Made by a program: the position numbers and the translations under genes. The notes below the pieces were generated by a model, which had not been told where the DNA came from, ran no database searches, and saw only the letters and a program-made list of their open reading frames with translations. 23,663 nt of DNA from an uncultured beta proteobacterium (lineage in GTDB: Bacteria; Pseudomonadota; Gammaproteobacteria; Burkholderiales; Burkholderiaceae), in assembly GCA_903930665.1 (NCBI GenBank), contig CAIYZI010000285.1, forward strand, positions 1-23,663. Direction: 5' to 3'. Shown piece after piece: positions 7,328 to 14,897 of the stretch. Within the stretch, counting starts at the first letter, position 1, and each line of letters begins with the position of its first letter.

Positions 7328-8104
7328 ATGAGTGTTGACACCACGTTGATACCGGATTTTTTGGTAGTTATTCCAGCCAGACTGGGTTCTACGCGTTTGC
7401 CACGCAAACCCTTAGCGGATATTGGCGGCAAACCCATGGTGATCCGAGTCGCGGAACGCGCCAAACAATCTCTCGCTCAAAGCGTGGTGGTGGCAACAGA
7501 TTCACCTGAAATTCAAGCAGTTTGTGATGAGCATCGCATCGAATGTCTGCTCACTAGCCCTGATCACCCTACTGGTACCGATCGTATTGCTGAAGTAGCC
7601 CAACAACTCAAACTTCCACCAAGTACCTTAGTAGTCAATGTACAAGGTGACGAACCTTTAATTCCACCTGAACTGATTAATCAGGTGGCTCAAGCTTTAG
7701 CCAATAACCCATCGTGCGCTATTTCCACTGTCGCCGTACCTATTAGCGATGCTTCTGAAATCGATAACCCCAACGTTGTCAAAGTCGTTCTCAATCGCTT
7801 AGGTGAAGCCCTGTACTTCTCAAGAGCCGCCATCCCTTTTGTGCGGGACCCCGATCCCAAGACTAAACAAAGCCATCTTCGCCATCTGGGCATTTATGCC
7901 TATCGAGCTGAATTTTTACAGGCGTATACCCGTCTTGAACCAGCCCCACCTGAGCAGGCCGAGGCCTTAGAGCAGCTCCGCGCCCTCTGGAATGGCTATA
8001 AAATTGCCGTTCATACAACCTTGAAAGCCCCACCAGCAGGGGTTGACACTGCCCAAGACCTAGAGCGCGTAAGGCTAATATTAGGCAATTCTTCGTCAAA
8101 TTAG
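7328..8104 (+). CDS. kdsB: 3-deoxy-manno-octulosonate cytidylyltransferase (CMP-Kdo synthetase)
   Basis: KdsB activates Kdo with CTP to give CMP-Kdo, the donor for the inner core of lipopolysaccharide. The 258-residue cytoplasmic protein shows the nucleotide-binding start FLVVIPARLGSTRLPRKPL (about residues 11-29), VVVATDSPEI, TSPDHPTGTDRI and NVQGDEPLIPP, all diagnostic. The C-terminal LEQLRALWNGYKI region and AGVDTAQDLERV are also typical. It starts 15 bases after ycaR, so it belongs to the same transcription unit. No strong Shine-Dalgarno is present, which fits translation coupled to ycaR. Confidence 0.97.
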   Translation: MSVDTTLIPDFLVVIPARLGSTRLPRKPLADIGGKPMVIRVAERAKQSLAQSVVVATDSPEIQAVCDEHRIECLLTSPDHPTGTDRIAEVAQQLKLPPSTLVVNVQGDEPLIPPELINQVAQALANNPSCAISTVAVPISDASEIDNPNVVKVVLNRLGEALYFSRAAIPFVRDPDPKTKQSHLRHLGIYAYRAEFLQAYTRLEPAPPEQAEALEQLRALWNGYKIAVHTTLKAPPAGVDTAQDLERVRLILGNSSSN

Positions 8105-8197
8105 AATAAGTCGCTTTCTTGGGGATAATCCTAGGGATCAGATGTCTAAGATGCTGACAAAATACGGGACAATCAAAGGTCTTCAAAGGGGAAAATA

Positions 8198-8863
8198 ATG
8201 CGGTTGATTCTGCTTGGTGCACCAGGTGCTGGCAAAGGAACACAAGCTCAGTTCATTTGCGAAAAATTTGCCATTCCACAAATTTCGACAGGCGACATGT
8301 TACGCGCTGCCGTTAAAGCCGGAACTGAACTCGGTATTGCAGCCAAGAAAATTATGGATGCCGGTGGCTTAGTTTCTGATGACATCATCATTGGACTAGT
8401 TAAAGATCGCCTCACACAACCTGATTGCAGCAAAGGTTACTTATTTGACGGCTTTCCAAGAACGATTCCTCAAGCGCAAGCGATGAAAGATGCAGGCGTT
8501 CCAATTGACTATGTATTAGAAATCGACGTCCCATTTGAGGCCATCATTGATCGCATGGGCGGTCGCCGAGTTCATCCAGCTTCAGGTCGTACCTACCACG
8601 TGAAGTTCAACCCACCAAAGGTTGAAGGCAAAGATGATGTTACCGGGGAAGATTTAATCCAACGCGATGACGACAAAGAAGAAACGGTTCGCAAACGCTT
8701 ACAGGTCTACAACGATCAAACTCGCCCATTAGTTGAATACTACTCAAGCTGGGCAACTCAAAGCGATCCTGCCGATAAGGTAAAAGCCCCTGCCTATCGC
8801 AAGGTAGCTGGTACTGGTAGCGTTGAAGATATTACGACTTCTATTTTTGCTGTATTGAATTAA
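8198..8863 (+). CDS. adk: Adenylate kinase
   Basis: Adk interconverts ATP + AMP and 2 ADP in the cytoplasm. The 221-residue protein is a long-lid form: P-loop GAPGAGKGTQA (residues 7-17), AMP-binding STGDMLRAAV, FDGFPRTIPQA, and a lid near 122-160 (GRRVHPASGRTYH and RDDDKEETVRKRL). The lid lacks the four cysteines of zinc-binding forms, as usual in Gram-negatives. The start has an excellent Shine-Dalgarno (AAGGGGA at 8186-8192). A 93-base gap from kdsB probably holds its own promoter. The gene ends at a strong terminator. Confidence 0.98.
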   Translation: MRLILLGAPGAGKGTQAQFICEKFAIPQISTGDMLRAAVKAGTELGIAAKKIMDAGGLVSDDIIIGLVKDRLTQPDCSKGYLFDGFPRTIPQAQAMKDAGVPIDYVLEIDVPFEAIIDRMGGRRVHPASGRTYHVKFNPPKVEGKDDVTGEDLIQRDDDKEETVRKRLQVYNDQTRPLVEYYSSWATQSDPADKVKAPAYRKVAGTGSVEDITTSIFAVLN

Positions 8864-8884
8864 TTTCACTTCAATCCACCAAAT

Positions 8885-8911
8885 AAAGGGCTGCTTTTGC
8901 AGCCCTTTCTT
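8885..8911 (+). terminator. Intrinsic terminator after adk, possibly bidirectional
   Basis: A perfect 10-bp stem, AAAGGGCTGC (8885-8894) with GCAGCCCTTT (8899-8908), encloses a TTTT loop and is followed by CTT. The AAA start of the stem gives a short T-run on the other strand, so it may also stop transcripts of the minus-strand antitoxin gene that ends at 8919. Confidence 0.88.
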
Positions 8912-8918
8912 ATCCCCC

Positions 8919-9218
8919 TTAAGCATGAACTGTTAATCTTAATCCTAGGGCATGAATCACTTTTGCAACAGTTTCAAAGCGTGGTTGTGAGTCTATTTTT
9001 AAGGCTCTATACAAAGCCTCACGAGTGACGCCACTTTTCTTGGAAATCTCCATCATTCCTTTTGCTTTGGCAATATCACCAATCGCTGCCATGAATAATC
9101 CAGGATCACCATCCTCCAAAACAGCTGTTAGATATTCTGCAATATCTTTATCAGACTTTAGATAATCTATAGCATCAAATTTATCTAATGTACTGATGTT
9201 CAATTTTTTTTTCTTCAT
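8919..9218 (-). CDS. HigA-type addiction-module antidote protein
   Basis: A 99-residue protein with FDAIDYLKSDKDIAEYLTA at the N-terminus and a helix-turn-helix in the second half (MMEISKKSGVTREALYRAL, about residues 55-73), ending in VAKVIHALGLRLTVHA. This is the pattern of the putative addiction-module antidote family (COG3636), which normally follows a Gp49/RelE-like toxin gene, as here. Its ATG directly abuts the toxin stop codon. The Shine-Dalgarno GGGAGG (9229-9224) lies within the last toxin codons, which implies translation coupling. In this family the antitoxin binds the toxin and represses the shared promoter. Confidence 0.88.
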   Translation of the reverse strand: MKKKKLNISTLDKFDAIDYLKSDKDIAEYLTAVLEDGDPGLFMAAIGDIAKAKGMMEISKKSGVTREALYRALKIDSQPRFETVAKVIHALGLRLTVHA

Positions 9219-9515
9219 TTAATCCTCCCAGGATTGAAGTAGTTTTTTTACTTCTTTTATATCTACCTTTTGCGTAGATTTACATCCTCCACCTAGCATC
9301 ACAATAATTACTCTTCCGTGCCAAAAGTAATACATTCTCCAGCCAGCCCCAAAATGCTCGCGCATTTCCCATACTCCGTCAGCAATCGGACTAACATCCC
9401 CTAAATTTCCTAAGGTAACTTTACGTAGTCTAGCTACAAGTCTTTTTTGAGTAAACGAATCTTGAATAGACTCAAACCATTTTTCAAATTCTGGGGTTTT
9501 TCTAATTTCATACAT
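9219..9515 (-). CDS. HigB/RelE-type toxin (phage-derived Gp49-like family)
   Basis: A 98-residue basic protein starting MYEIRKTPEFEKWFESIQD. It carries VARLRKVTLGNLGDVSPI, GVWEMREHFGAGWRMYYF and VIIVMLGGGCKSTQKVDI, the conserved blocks of the Gp49-like RelE/ParE-superfamily toxins. Related toxins such as HigB cleave mRNA on the ribosome; the activity of this one is inferred only. An open frame reaches back to TTG codons at 9521, but the ATG at 9515 is chosen as the usual family start. The toxin-first order and the immediate antitoxin identify a HigBA-type module. The pair sits between the adk terminator and nrdR, suggesting insertion into a conserved neighbourhood. Confidence 0.88.
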   Translation of the reverse strand: MYEIRKTPEFEKWFESIQDSFTQKRLVARLRKVTLGNLGDVSPIADGVWEMREHFGAGWRMYYFWHGRVIIVMLGGGCKSTQKVDIKEVKKLLQSWED

Positions 9516-9523
9516 CAACAAAT

Positions 9524-9546
9524 TGTAACCAATCGGTTACAGTATA
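9524..9546 (-). promoter_or_regulatory. Probable higBA-type operator and promoter
   Basis: The perfect palindrome TGTAACC (9524-9530), AATC, GGTTACA (9535-9541) lies 9 bases before the toxin ATG. On the minus strand the element TATACT (9546-9541) fits a -10 box and touches the palindrome, so a protein bound there would block transcription start. The -35 is weak. The antitoxin HTH is the obvious candidate ligand (inference). Confidence 0.6.
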
Positions 9547-9645
9547 CAAGAAAAAACCATTTTTAGAAGATAGGTTTTCACCCATAGCTCCTGCACTGAA
9601 GATGGTGCATGGAATGGCTGGACACTAAAAAAATTATGCGTGAAG

Positions 9646-9705
9646 TTAATTTAATGCTTATTTCAGTACTTATTTCAATACTTACTTTAATTCTTACTTC
9701 AGCTC
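9646..9705 (-). repeat. Five-copy 12-base tandem repeat at the nrdR 3' end
   Basis: Reading the minus strand from 9705 to 9646 gives GAGCTGAAGTAA, GAATTAAAGTAA, GTATTGAAATAA, GTACTGAAATAA and GCATTAAATTAA. The first unit is the last three codons and stop of nrdR. The other four lie downstream, in frame, each ending in TAA. The copies are diverged, so the array is not a recent expansion. Confidence 0.8.
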
Positions 9706-10140
9706 TTTAAGCGCACTCTCAAAAGATTCAATATCTGCAAAGCTTCGATAGACTGAAGCAAAACGGATATAGGCAACCTTATCTAGTCGCTTGAGTTCAC
9801 GCATTACCAATTCTCCGATGCGTTCGCTGGGGATTTCTTTTTCTCCAAGGCTCAATAGTTTTTCCTCGATACGACCGATCGATTCATCAACAGAGTCTGA
9901 AGAAACAGGGCGTTTACGCAAGGCTAATTTGATGGAGCTGGCTAATTTCTCATGACTGTAATCCACCCGACTACCATTTTTCTTAACGATGGAAGGCAGC
10001 GTTAATTCAACGCGCTCATAAGTGGTAAATCGTTTGTCACAAGCCGCACAACGACGGCGACGGCGAATGGTGTCACCCTCATCCGATACCCGGGTATCCA
10101 TCACCTGGGTATCGTCGCCATGACAAAAAGGGCAGCGCAA
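9694..10140 (-). CDS. nrdR: Transcriptional repressor NrdR
   Basis: NrdR represses ribonucleotide reductase genes when dATP/ATP occupy its ATP-cone. The 148-residue protein opens with a zinc ribbon (MRCPFCHGDDTQVMDTR, then RRCAACDKRF; CxxC pairs at residues 3-6 and 31-34) and continues with the ATP-cone (KKNGSRVDYSHEKLASSI to about 140), including VAYIRFASVYRSF. The length and both domains are standard. It follows glyA by 41 bases on the same strand, a common betaproteobacterial pairing. No NrdR boxes or nrd genes were noticed in this window, so its targets are elsewhere. The stop codon is part of a tandem repeat. Confidence 0.97.
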   Translation of the reverse strand: MRCPFCHGDDTQVMDTRVSDEGDTIRRRRRCAACDKRFTTYERVELTLPSIVKKNGSRVDYSHEKLASSIKLALRKRPVSSDSVDESIGRIEEKLLSLGEKEIPSERIGELVMRELKRLDKVAYIRFASVYRSFADIESFESALKELK

Positions 10141-10181
10141 AGAAGTCTTTCTTTACTCTTTACTAACTCGTTTTCTACGTA

Positions 10182-11426
10182 TTAACCGTAAACAGGAAAG
10201 CGTTTTGTAAGCTCAGCTACCTGCGTACGAACCTTAGCAATATTTTCTGGATCGCTCGGGTTATCTAATATGTCTGCAATAAAATGCGCCACTTGTTTTG
10301 CTTCTGCTTCTTTAAAGCCACGAGTAGTCATTGCAGGCGAGCCCAAACGAATACCACTAGTCACCATGGGTTTTTCTGGGTCATTAGGAATACCGTTTTT
10401 ATTGCAAGTAATGTGTGCTTCGCCCAATACGCGCTCAGCCTCTTTACCAGTCATCTTCTTGGCACGTAAATCCACAAGCATTACATGGGAATCAGTACCA
10501 CCAGAAACAATGCGCAGACCACGCTCAATTAATGTTTCTGCCAAAGCTTTTGCATTGGCAACAACTTGCTTTTGATAATCCTTAAAGCTTGGTTCTTGCG
10601 CTTCTTTAAATGCAGCGGCCTTACCAGCGATCACGTGCATTAAAGGGCCACCTTGCAAGCCTGGGAACACAGCAGAATTAATCGCCTTCTCGTGCTCAGC
10701 CTTCATCAAAATAATGCCACCGCGAGGACCACGCAAACTCTTATGGGTTGTAGAAGTCACGATGTCGGCATGCGGCACTGGATTTGGATAAACACCAGCA
10801 GCAACCAAACCAGCGTAGTGAGCCATGTCCACCATGAAAATCGCACCCACTTCTTTGGCCAATTTACCAATGCGCTCAAAATCAATTTTTCTAGAATAAG
10901 CAGATGCGCCAGCAATAATTAATTTTGGCTTGTGCTCACGAGCTAAACGCTCCATCTGCTCGTAATCGATTTCTTCATTCTTGTCTAAACCGTAAGCAAT
11001 TGGGTTAAACCACTTGCCACTCATATTTAAGGCCATACCGTGGGTTAAGTGACCACCTTCAGCCAAACTCATTCCCATAAAGGTATCTCCTGGCTTTAAG
11101 AATGCCAAGAAAACAGCTTGGTTAGCAGAAGCGCCGCAATGGGGCTGCACATTCGCTGCCTCAGCTCCAAACAGGGCTTTGACACGATCAATGGCCAATT
11201 GCTCAGCAACGTCCACAAACTCACAACCGCCGTAATAACGTTTGCCAGGATAGCCTTCAGCGTATTTATTGGTTAACTGTGAACCTTGAGCTTCCATGAC
11301 TGCTGGTGAGGTGTAGTTCTCAGAGGCAATAAGCTCAATGTGGTCTTCTTGACGACGATTCTCGTTCTGAATGGCTGCCCACAATTCTGGGTCGGTTTTG
11401 GCTAAGGTATTTTGACGGTCAAACAT
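10182..11426 (-). CDS. glyA: Serine hydroxymethyltransferase
   Basis: GlyA is a PLP enzyme that interconverts serine and glycine while charging tetrahydrofolate with a one-carbon unit. From the ATG at 11426 the protein has 414 residues. It shows HIELIASENYTSPAV (29-43), YPGKRYYGG (59-67), the DMAHYAGLVAAG segment and TSTTHKSLRGPRGG, where Lys229 forms the PLP aldimine. An in-frame extension to 11468 exists, but MFDRQNTLAKTDPELW is the family-typical beginning, so the shorter form is used. It is divergent from tolQ with only 64 bases between the starts, so both promoters must be packed or overlapping there. Confidence 0.97.
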   Translation of the reverse strand: MFDRQNTLAKTDPELWAAIQNENRRQEDHIELIASENYTSPAVMEAQGSQLTNKYAEGYPGKRYYGGCEFVDVAEQLAIDRVKALFGAEAANVQPHCGASANQAVFLAFLKPGDTFMGMSLAEGGHLTHGMALNMSGKWFNPIAYGLDKNEEIDYEQMERLAREHKPKLIIAGASAYSRKIDFERIGKLAKEVGAIFMVDMAHYAGLVAAGVYPNPVPHADIVTSTTHKSLRGPRGGIILMKAEHEKAINSAVFPGLQGGPLMHVIAGKAAAFKEAQEPSFKDYQKQVVANAKALAETLIERGLRIVSGGTDSHVMLVDLRAKKMTGKEAERVLGEAHITCNKNGIPNDPEKPMVTSGIRLGSPAMTTRGFKEAEAKQVAHFIADILDNPSDPENIAKVRTQVAELTKRFPVYG

Positions 11427-11490
11427 GGTGATAATCCTGATGAAGTTGGATTGCTTAAGTAAAATCAACCTACATCATACAAAATCCCTC

Positions 11491-12147
11491 ATGAACCCTA
11501 CACAAGACCTCTCATTTCTCTCCCTAATCCTCAATGCCAGCCTATTAGTACAGCTTGTTATGCTGTTATTACTAGGGATGTCGATTGCCTCCTGGACCAT
11601 CATTTTCAAGAAAACTGCCGTTTTGCGGGGTGTCAGGCGCGATACCGAGCGCTTTGAGCGCGACTTTTGGTCTGGCGGCGACCTCAATACTCTTTTAGAA
11701 GCAGCTCAGCGTAATCGCCGCAGTGATGCTGTCTTGGAGCATATTTTTGAAGCCGGGATGCAGGAATTCTTAAAAGTGCGTGAAATCGATGCCGCCCGCC
11801 GAGCCATGAAAGCGACTTATCAACGCGAAATGGACACTTTGGAGGCAAATTTACCGTTTCTAGCCTCTGTGGGCTCAGTTTCTCCTTATATTGGCCTGTT
11901 TGGTACCGTTTGGGGCATCATGCACTCCTTCCGTGGTCTAGCGAACGTTCAGAATGCCACGCTGTCAGCCGTAGCCCCAGGTATTGCCGAAGCTCTTGTA
12001 GCCACTGCGATTGGTCTTTTTGCCGCAATTCCTGCGGTAGTGGCTTTTAACCGTGCCGCCACAGATGTGGACCGCCTCTCCATCCGTTTTGAGACCTTTA
12101 TTGAAGAATTCACCAATATCTTGCAGCGCCAAGCTGCTGGAAAATAA
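11491..12147 (+). CDS. tolQ: Tol-Pal system inner-membrane protein TolQ
   Basis: TolQ forms, with TolR, the proton-driven motor that energises TolA for outer-membrane constriction at division. The 218-residue form begins MNPTQDLSFLSLILNASLLV. TM segments lie near residues 15-40 (QLVMLLLLGMSIASWTIIF), about 125-150 (LASVGSVSPYIGLFGTVWGI) and about 160-190 (AVAPGIAEALVATAIGLFAAIPA). These motifs are strongly TolQ-like. The open frame continues upstream to 11425, but those residues do not look like the family and overlap the glyA start region. It is the first gene of the tol operon, and tolR starts 2 bases after its stop. Confidence 0.96.
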   Translation: MNPTQDLSFLSLILNASLLVQLVMLLLLGMSIASWTIIFKKTAVLRGVRRDTERFERDFWSGGDLNTLLEAAQRNRRSDAVLEHIFEAGMQEFLKVREIDAARRAMKATYQREMDTLEANLPFLASVGSVSPYIGLFGTVWGIMHSFRGLANVQNATLSAVAPGIAEALVATAIGLFAAIPAVVAFNRAATDVDRLSIRFETFIEEFTNILQRQAAGK

Positions 12148-12149
12148 GC

Positions 12150-12572
12150 ATGGCCGGCTCCTCATTAAGAAAATCCTCTAAACGCCGAGTTATGGCCGAC
12201 ATTAACGTCGTCCCTTACATTGATGTGATGTTGGTATTGCTGGTGATCTTTATGGTCACCGCGCCTATGGTCAATCCAGGGGTTGTTAACCTGCCAACAG
12301 TTGGGGGCGCAAAAATTCAATCTTTGCCACCGGTCTTTTTAACAATAGACGCCAATGAAAACGTCATTGTTCGCAAAGATGGTGACCCTGTTCAAACTTT
12401 AAATAAATTTGAACTTGGAGCCTTTGCTAGGGCGCAAGCTGAGAACTCCGCCGAACAACCAGTCGTACTAGCAGCAGATAAATCCATTAAGTACGAAGTG
12501 GTTATGGAAGTTATGTCCAAGTTAAAAGAGAATGGTGTAAAACGGGTTGGGCTTGCGGTCAAGAGCCAATAA
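12150..12572 (+). CDS. tolR: Tol-Pal system protein TolR
   Basis: A 140-residue protein with a cytoplasmic basic N-terminus, one TM helix (about 22-45) with NVVPYIDVMLVLLVIFMV, and a periplasmic domain. The aspartate in the PYID motif is the proton-relay residue of the TolR/ExbD family. It pairs with TolQ and contacts TolA. Position between tolQ and tolA separates it from the ExbD paralogue at 5562. The C-terminal KENGVKRVGLAVKSQ is typical of TolR. Confidence 0.96.
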   Translation: MAGSSLRKSSKRRVMADINVVPYIDVMLVLLVIFMVTAPMVNPGVVNLPTVGGAKIQSLPPVFLTIDANENVIVRKDGDPVQTLNKFELGAFARAQAENSAEQPVVLAADKSIKYEVVMEVMSKLKENGVKRVGLAVKSQ

Positions 12573-12595
12573 AAGCACCCTTTATTTAAAAAATC

Positions 12596-13453
12596 ATGAC
12601 TAGCGCGCAATTCTCGCACTCACAACTTACGCGAGGTCATCTCACAAAAAATGAAAGTACTAAACGTGCTTTTACTTTTTCACTTATTGCGCACTTAGGT
12701 TTGCTAGCTTTTTTAATGATTGGCATCAACTGGAATAACAGTACGCCAGCCGGGGTAGAAGTCGAACTATGGGATGCCGCACCTCAGGTAGAAGCGCCGC
12801 CAGAACCAGAGCAAAAGACTGAGGTAAAGGAAGAAGCGGCAGATATTGCGATCAAGAAAAAGAAGATTGAAAAAGAGCCGCCTAAACCTGTTAAAAAAGA
12901 AGTTGTAAAAGAGGTGCCCAAACCGGTCAAACCGACTCCGCCAAAGGAGAAGGAAAAAGAAAAACCCAAACCTGTAGAAAAGGTAAAGCCTGTTGAGACG
13001 CCTAAAAAAGTTGAGAAAGTGGAGCCTGCAAAACCAACAGCTTTAACACCAGCACAAATTAAAGCGAACGCAGAATCAGATAAAAGACGTGAAGCCAATA
13101 TTGCAAGCTTGCGGGGCATGGCTGCAAAAGATGGTGGTAGTGGTGGATCTGTTGGCAGTGGTGTTGGAGGAGGCGGCAATGCACCTCCAGGATGGAGCGA
13201 CAAAGTCATTAAGAAGGTGCGTGCCAATATCACTTTTAATGCCGATTCCTTTAAAGGGAATAAGCAAACCATTATTCAATTAAAACTAGCGCCAGATGGT
13301 GCGATTTTGACTAAAGTGATGACCTCTAGCAGCGGCGATAATGAATGGGATCAAGCGGTATTAAGCGCCATTGATGCCACGCAAAGCTTACCGAAGGACG
13401 ACAATGGTCAATTTCCGACATTAACTCCCGAACTTAAACTCAAACCTAAGTAA
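12596..13453 (+). CDS. tolA: Tol-Pal system protein TolA
   Basis: TolA links the TolQR motor to TolB and Pal across the periplasm. The 285-residue protein has an N-terminal TM segment (about 25-45), with SLIAHLGLL matching the SHLxL-type motif that contacts TolQ. A long Lys/Glu/Pro-rich helix region follows (about 65-160), then a Gly-rich hinge (near 175-195) and a C-terminal domain with APPGWSDKVIKKVRANI and LAPDGAILTKVMTSSSGD. The repetitive middle varies in length among species, so no truncation is implied. The opposite strand has a long open frame caused by this biased composition; it is not a gene. Confidence 0.93.
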   Translation: MTSAQFSHSQLTRGHLTKNESTKRAFTFSLIAHLGLLAFLMIGINWNNSTPAGVEVELWDAAPQVEAPPEPEQKTEVKEEAADIAIKKKKIEKEPPKPVKKEVVKEVPKPVKPTPPKEKEKEKPKPVEKVKPVETPKKVEKVEPAKPTALTPAQIKANAESDKRREANIASLRGMAAKDGGSGGSVGSGVGGGGNAPPGWSDKVIKKVRANITFNADSFKGNKQTIIQLKLAPDGAILTKVMTSSSGDNEWDQAVLSAIDATQSLPKDDNGQFPTLTPELKLKPK

Positions 13454-13463
13454 ATGATTTGAC

Positions 13464-14768
13464 ATGATTAATAAAATCTCACGTTCTTTAACAAAGACCT
13501 TTTTACTCATTAGTGCAGCAGCTTTGAGTGCAATCAGTTTGCCCAGCTTTGCACAAATGAGTATTGAGATTACTGGGGTAGGCCAATCCCTCTATCCAAT
13601 CGCAGTGATGCGCTTTCAGGATGAAAATAAATTACCGACCAATATCACTGACATTATTCGTCAAGATTTAGCTCGTAGCGGTTACTTTAAAAATACCGAA
13701 AATGGCAACGCTGCAGAAAGCGATGACGGAACTCCAAACTACAAATCTTGGGCAGCTCGTGGTGCTGATGCTTTAGTAGTAGGCTCAGTAGTCCAAACAG
13801 GCACAAATCAATTTGATGTCCATTACAAATTATTTGATGTTCGTAAAGCGCAAGGCTTGGGTGGTTTAAATCTGAGTTCCAGCGCAGATAACTTGCGCTC
13901 TGTGGCCCATAAGATTGCCGATGACATCATATTTAAATTACTGGGTGAACGTGGCATCTTCTCAACCCGACTGTCTTATGTCATTAAAGAAGGTAAACGC
14001 TATCGCCTAGTTATCTCTGATGCGGATGGTCAAAACATTCGCAATGCCTTAAATAGTGCTGAACCGATTATTTCCCCTTCATGGTCACCAGACGGCAAAA
14101 AAGTGGCTTATGTTTCCTTTGAGGATCGCAAACCTGTCATCTATGTCCATGAACTGGCAACAGGTCGCCGTGTCTCCCTTTCTAATCAAAAGGGCAATAA
14201 CAGTGCACCAGCGTGGTCACCAGACGGCAAAAAACTCGCCATTTCCCTTTCTAAGGATGGCAACACCCAAATTTATGGCATTAACGCTGATGGCACAGGG
14301 CTGCATCGCTTAACTCGTGGCTCTACCATTGATACAGAGCCTCAATACTCTGCCGATGGTCGTTACATTTATTTCACTAGCGATCGTGGTGGAAATCCCC
14401 AAATCTATCGCATGAGTGCCGAAGGTGAGCAGGTTGAAGGTGCTAAAAGGGTAAGCTTTAAACAAGGATTTGTGACTTCCCCGCGTATTTCTCCAGATGG
14501 CAAATATTTAGCTTACATTGCCAATGTTGGGGGAGCATTCCGCCTTTACATCCTCAACCTAGCAACAGGAGACTCTCAAGCGCTTACGGATGATTCCAGT
14601 GATGAATCCCCTTCTTTTGCAGCCAATGGTAAATATGTCCTGTATTCCACCAAGGTAGGCGGAAAGCGTGTCTTGGCAGCGGTATCGGTGGATGGCAACT
14701 CTAAGCAGGTCTTAAGTATTCCTGGGTCAGATGTTCGTCAGCCATCTTGGGGTCCATTTATGGATTAA
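13464..14768 (+). CDS. tolB: Tol-Pal system periplasmic beta-propeller protein TolB
   Basis: TolB is the periplasmic component that binds Pal and TolA. The 434-residue precursor has a Sec signal peptide (MINKISRSLTKTFLLISAAA; likely cut after SFA at about residue 30). An alpha/beta N-terminal domain follows, then a C-terminal propeller with repeats such as SPSWSPDGKKVAYVS, APAWSPDGKKLAIS, RYIYFTSDRGGNPQIYR, SPRISPDGKYLAYI and SPSFAANGKYVLYS. Two blades share an identical 21-base DNA stretch 132 bases apart. It starts 10 bases after tolA. Its stop codon lies within a 12-bp hairpin stem. Confidence 0.97.
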   Translation: MINKISRSLTKTFLLISAAALSAISLPSFAQMSIEITGVGQSLYPIAVMRFQDENKLPTNITDIIRQDLARSGYFKNTENGNAAESDDGTPNYKSWAARGADALVVGSVVQTGTNQFDVHYKLFDVRKAQGLGGLNLSSSADNLRSVAHKIADDIIFKLLGERGIFSTRLSYVIKEGKRYRLVISDADGQNIRNALNSAEPIISPSWSPDGKKVAYVSFEDRKPVIYVHELATGRRVSLSNQKGNNSAPAWSPDGKKLAISLSKDGNTQIYGINADGTGLHRLTRGSTIDTEPQYSADGRYIYFTSDRGGNPQIYRMSAEGEQVEGAKRVSFKQGFVTSPRISPDGKYLAYIANVGGAFRLYILNLATGDSQALTDDSSDESPSFAANGKYVLYSTKVGGKRVLAAVSVDGNSKQVLSIPGSDVRQPSWGPFMD

Positions 14769-14790
14769 AAGGTCAAAGCCTTTTAATCCA
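14761..14790 (+). repeat. 12-bp perfect hairpin spanning the tolB stop codon
   Basis: TGGATTAAAAGG (14761-14772) and CCTTTTAATCCA (14779-14790) pair perfectly around a 6-base loop. The tolB TAA (14766-14768) is inside the first arm. No T-run follows, so it is not a classic terminator; it could stabilise the upstream mRNA end, mark a processing site, or attenuate read-through before pal. Confidence 0.6.
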
Positions 14791-14897
14791 ACCGACCTAT
14801 TCCAACATCATGCTTTCTTAGCCAAATAGCCACTTTTGAGCCTCTTAGGGGCATAATAATGACCATTGACTCAATTTGCAGGAAAAAAGGAAAGATC

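Noticed and set aside
11427..11490. In-frame upstream extensions of glyA (to 11468) and tolQ (to 11425)
   Set aside because: The extra residues do not match either family, and the two extensions would overlap each other and remove the divergent promoter region.
12784..13272. 162-residue open frame on the minus strand opposite tolA
   Set aside because: It is the complement of the Lys/Glu/Pro-rich tolA middle and is a low-complexity Ser/Thr/Gly/Phe string; tolA is clearly the real gene.
14082..14234. 21-base direct repeat within tolB (14082-14102 and 14214-14234)
   Set aside because: It encodes the same WSPDGKK blade motif 44 codons apart in the beta-propeller; it is explained by the protein repeat.
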